Source: Phialocephala subalpina
Taxonomy: Eukaryota; Ascomycota; Leotiomycetes; Helotiales; Mollisiaceae
Assembly (NCBI GenBank): GCA_900073065.1
Contig: FJOG01000006.1
Span: forward strand, 1,408,881-1,472,880
Direction of reading: 5' to 3'
DNA: 64,000 bases
Of the stretch, positions 60,857 through 64,000 are shown one piece after another (position 1 is the first letter of the stretch; every line of letters starts with the position of its first letter). The position numbers were made by a program, and so were the translations under genes. The notes under the pieces were generated by a model. It saw nothing but the letters and a program-made list of their open reading frames with translations, had not been told where the DNA came from and did not search any database.

Positions 60857-61359
60857 AGATACAGGCTACGAAGACTAGTTACGGGTTACTTTTCAGCAAG
60901 GCGTTGATCTCGGATCTTAGAGATGGGAAATTGTATAATATTGTAATCTTTTGGATACGGATGACCTCCAAGTTTGACGGAGCCCGAGATACAGGCAATC
61001 CACTTTGGCGTTGAGCATGATCTCATCGTACTTATTTGTTCTGCATTGCCTCCTTTTCACTTGTTTCATTGTTTCATGCCCGAGGATCCTCGGTTCATTC
61101 AAGAAGGCTCGTTTCCACATGTCTCACGCCTAAGCAGGTTTCTCCTCATTATCTTCGTCTATCATTTGTCACATTTATCATGAAGCTATTCATGCATGGC
61201 GATGATACTGCATTTGAGATTGCACCCCAGTCGATCGCGTGTGTCTAGTCTCACATCGATACAATCGCGTAAACAAACGTAACGTCAACTTTTCTGATCC
61301 TGCACTTTCTTCCTCATTTACCCCAATACTCTGATATTCATTCTCGACTCCTCATCGCC
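60857..61359. other. intergenic
   Basis: 3' flank of ADK2 and promoter of the next gene. Nothing further seen. Confidence 0.4.
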
Positions 61360-62199
61360 ATGCAAGAGAAGACCTACTTGAAGCGTTTTGCACACGACCT
61401 TCCGCTTCCGCTTCCGCTTCCCCCGCACAAGCCAGAACCCAAGTCCGACCTCACCACCTTTATCCATCTCGACTACCTCACCCTGACCATCATCACTCTC
61501 CTAACCACCACCTCCATTCTCCTCCTCTCCAATTCGAACACCTGCCTCACCTCCATCCAACCCACACCCCTCCACATCGCTTCCCACCTCTCACCCGCAA
61601 CCTGGACCGCCTTCGTCTCCATCCAATTCTCCCTTTTCAACACAATCCTTCTGCCCCGCCTTCTCGCACTATTCACATCGAAATCCCTTACGAGAAAACT
61701 TACGGCGGGAGATGGAATTAAGATTTCCATGTTGCTTAATGGAATGGAGAGTGCGTCGTTGAAAACACAATATCTGCACGGAAATTCTGGCGTGCTCGCT
61801 CTCCGCGTAATATCCAAAGCGTTGGGATTCATCCTCCAAATAAGCTGCTTATTCTCCTTCACCACAATCCTCGGAAATGGAACCGGCATCACACCTCTTG
61901 GTGCATATCTACAAATCTTCCTCCTAGTAGCGGCAAGCTGTGCGATCTGGGTGGTGTTTTGGAGTCCGTTGCCATTACTGGGAGAATGGCCTGCGCAATG
62001 GTTGTATTTGTTGAATGAGTTTGATAAGGAGGAGTTGAGAGGGGGCTTGGAGGGGACGAGTTTGGGGAATGGAACCGTGAGGGGAGATATTGGGGAAACG
62101 AGGGTTTGGTTGTGTGAGAAGTCGAGGCGTGGTGATGAGGCGGGCATGGGGATGCAGCTTAGGCTGAGCACGACGAGGACGGGGAAACATTGTGTTTAG
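61360..62199 (+). CDS. membrane protein, unknown function
   Basis: A single-exon frame of 279 residues, ATG at 61360. I do not recognise a named family. A Pro/Leu repeat near the start (LPLPLPLPP, encoded by a CCGCTT triplication at about 61402-61420) precedes four hydrophobic segments: LTLTIITLLTTTSILLL, a segment around SIQFSLFNTILLPRLLALFT, KALGFILQISCLFSFTTILG and IFLLVAASCAIWVVFWSPLP. A cytosolic Gly/Arg-rich tail follows. Strong codon bias for C in the first half and the regular helix spacing support this strand over the overlapping open frame on the other strand (61473-62171). The Trp/Pro segment PLLGEWPAQWLYLLNEF may be conserved. No signs of damage. Confidence 0.62.
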   Translation: MQEKTYLKRFAHDLPLPLPLPPHKPEPKSDLTTFIHLDYLTLTIITLLTTTSILLLSNSNTCLTSIQPTPLHIASHLSPATWTAFVSIQFSLFNTILLPRLLALFTSKSLTRKLTAGDGIKISMLLNGMESASLKTQYLHGNSGVLALRVISKALGFILQISCLFSFTTILGNGTGITPLGAYLQIFLLVAASCAIWVVFWSPLPLLGEWPAQWLYLLNEFDKEELRGGLEGTSLGNGTVRGDIGETRVWLCEKSRRGDEAGMGMQLRLSTTRTGKHCV

Positions 62200-62741
62200 G
62201 TGGACTGGAAAGAGATATACCTTATTAGTGATTAATTTGAAGAGGGTGAAAGTTGGCAATGAGAGTTGCATGTTATTAAGAAGAGGTTCATTTATATTTA
62301 TATAGGAGGCAAAGTGTCCCGATTCTTGTGGAACAAATCTCTAGTCAAAGTGGGGAGGAAATGAATGAAGAACGATGACCAAGTTTTCCAACATAGGACC
62401 TTGGAGTTTACGGAGGTAAGTTCAGACGATAAAGATGAAGAAAACACACCTTGGCGATCTGTTAAACGAGATTATACGCGCATTGATGCTCGGCCGTGTT
62501 GATATGCGGGGTAGATCTCCTTCCGGAAGAAGTGATTGAAGCGGAAGGCGAGCAGGGGGAAGATGGGGCAAGGCAGCCAACCATCACGTACTGTAGGTAG
62601 TCCGCGTTATATTATCGTGTTGGCTGTCAAACTCACTTCATCCACAACTTCCTCCAACGAAGTGGTGGCGTCAACTCCATCAATTCCAGTTCAAGATCTT
62701 GAGTGTCTCACAATTTGGAGTCGAAGGAGACATTCTTCGAA
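62200..62741. other. intergenic
   Basis: No gene seen. It contains the presumed promoter of the hydrolase that starts at 62742. Confidence 0.4.
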
Positions 62742-64000
62742 ATGGAGAAGTCGGCAGGGATCATCCTTCCTCACAAAACCCCGCGTTGGGGCATGAGAAC
62801 GCGCACTCATATCAGCATCTTCCTCAGTCTTGCACTCATATCATGGTGCTTCTACCAACGATTTCCTTTTGAACCTCACTATGGCGTTCCTTCGGGAATC
62901 ATCAAGAAGCCAGGCCCAACTGAGGACTTTGCATGGACCAAGGTAGACATCCTCAAGCCCCTGATAAGGACCTCAGAAACTGACATCTTAGCTCACTCCT
63001 ACCAGACACCTCGAGTATACGCCATGTTTCGAGAATTTCGAGTGCGCACGTCTCGATGTCCCCATGGACTACAATTCGACTGCCTCGGATGCATCCCGAG
63101 TTGCAGTCGCTGTGATTCGATATCCAGCTCCTGTTCCCGTGATCCATCCTCAATATGGAGGACCAATCCTTCTAAACCCAGGTTAGACCCTTTCCAAAAT
63201 GTATGATGCACAATTCTAACACACTCTTTAGGAGGACCAGGAGGCTCAGGAGTCAGCCTAGAAATCTCATGGGCTGAAACAATCTCTAAGATCGTCAACC
63301 CCAACATCGAGACTGCAGGTCAGCTCACCTCCTTGCAGCAATATTCCCCTTTCCCGTTTATTTCAAGAGTTTAAATATCCTGAGTCTCCTGGGACATTCC
63401 ACTTCCCTCTTTGAAGTGCTTAAAATACGAATATTTACACTGAGATCTTGGGTATAGGTCCAGATGCCAAGTTCTTCGACATAGTCTCATTCGACCCTCG
63501 AGGCGTAAACAACACCACACCACACTTAAATTGCTTTTCTGACTCCTCCTCATATGATATATTCAAGCTTCAGATGGAGACCGAGGGGTTCGGATCGCTT
63601 GAAGCAAAGTCCAACATTTGGGCGAGAGCAAAAGCTCTTGATAGTGGATGTTCCGAGCATGCTTCGGACATTATCCATCACATGAACACTCCAGTTGTTG
63701 TCGCTGACATGGTTGAGATCATTGAAAGGCATGGAGAGTGGAGAAGCAAGCAAGCTGAGATGCTGGTCGAAACTCCGTCTTGGAAGCAATCTACCGCTGA
63801 ACTCCACTGCGATCATCCTTTTTCCAGCAAGTCGATCTTGGAGAAGACGAAATGGCGAAAGGGAGAAGAGAAACTCCTCTACTGGGGATTCTCATACGGT
63901 ACTCTTCTTGGAGCTACCTTCGCAGCTCTCCAACCGCATCGAGTCGAGAGAGTAATTATTGATGGTGTCTGCGACTCGACAGATTACTACAAGACAAGTT
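62742..64000 (+). CDS. tripeptidyl-aminopeptidase-like alpha/beta hydrolase (S33), 3' end outside window
   Basis: Predicted extracellular or membrane-tethered serine aminopeptidase. Start MEKSAGIILPHKTPRWGMRT, with a hydrophobic segment (ISIFLSLALISWCFYQRF) as a signal anchor. Exons 62742-62942, 62992-63181, 63232-63318 and 63458 onward. Junctions rebuild LTPTRHLEYTPCFENFECAR, ARLDVPMDYNSTASDASRVA, the oxyanion loop ILLNPGGPGGSGVSL, and GPDAKFFDIVSFDPRGVNNT. The nucleophile Ser lies in LYWGFSYGTLLGATFAALQP, followed by HRVERVIIDGVCDSTDYYKT at the window edge. The catalytic Asp and His and the C-terminal TAP domain would lie beyond. No break in the part that is present. Confidence 0.88.

Noticed and set aside
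61473..62171. Long open frame on the minus strand opposite the membrane-protein gene
   Set aside because: Codon pattern and helix spacing favour the plus-strand gene; the reverse frame is a shadow.

Overview
This is nuclear DNA of a filamentous ascomycete (Pezizomycotina). The evidence is the many short GT-AG introns (about 45-70 nt) with CTAAC or CTGAC branch sites, and the families present: HET, NB-ARC/TPR NLR-like, Zn2Cys6, CmcJ/NvfI-like, a siderophore MFS transporter, and fungal SNX4, MDM38 and CGI121. A leotiomycete-like relative is a guess from family resemblance. No rRNA, CRISPR array, transposon open reading frame or convincing complete tRNA was seen. Exon boundaries were worked out by hand from splice signals and frame continuity.

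Layout. 0.5-13.8 kb is mostly accessory: a weak hypothetical gene, an ENT nucleoside transporter, a fungal protein with a C-terminal membrane anchor, an NLR-like NB-ARC/TPR gene, and a CmcJ/NvfI-type oxidoreductase. At 15.1-15.9 kb lies a class 3 lipase with an apparent one-base frameshift. From 17.3 to 26.0 kb five BTB-domain paralogues lie head to tail on the plus strand. They share a BTB core, a middle helical segment and a C-terminal acidic/Trp signature (DEDLPWD...DW). Only copy 4 reads cleanly. Copies 2 and 3 are pseudogenes, copy 1 carries an in-frame TGA that only a non-preferred intron could remove, and copy 5 has lost a splice acceptor.

26.2-42.2 kb is conserved core genome: KEOPS subunit CGI121, a Zn2Cys6 regulator, a kinesin-8, a tiny Cys/His-rich protein and an EDEM/Htm1 mannosidase. 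42.7-50.8 kb returns to accessory genes: a broken HET gene, a polytopic membrane protein, a small secreted protein and an intact HET gene. 52.0-54.6 kb holds a siderophore transporter with three exact ATCWGATAA iron-GATA sites upstream. 55.5-64 kb is core again: SNX4, MDM38/LETM1, mitochondrial adenylate kinase, a membrane protein, and a tripeptidyl-aminopeptidase-like hydrolase cut by the window end.

How the genes fit together. No biosynthetic cluster or operon logic is visible. The pattern is blocks of housekeeping genes separated by self/non-self-type genes (NLR, two HET genes, the BTB array), several of them decaying. The BTB array, with its shared C-terminal signature and graded decay, is the most unusual structure in the window.
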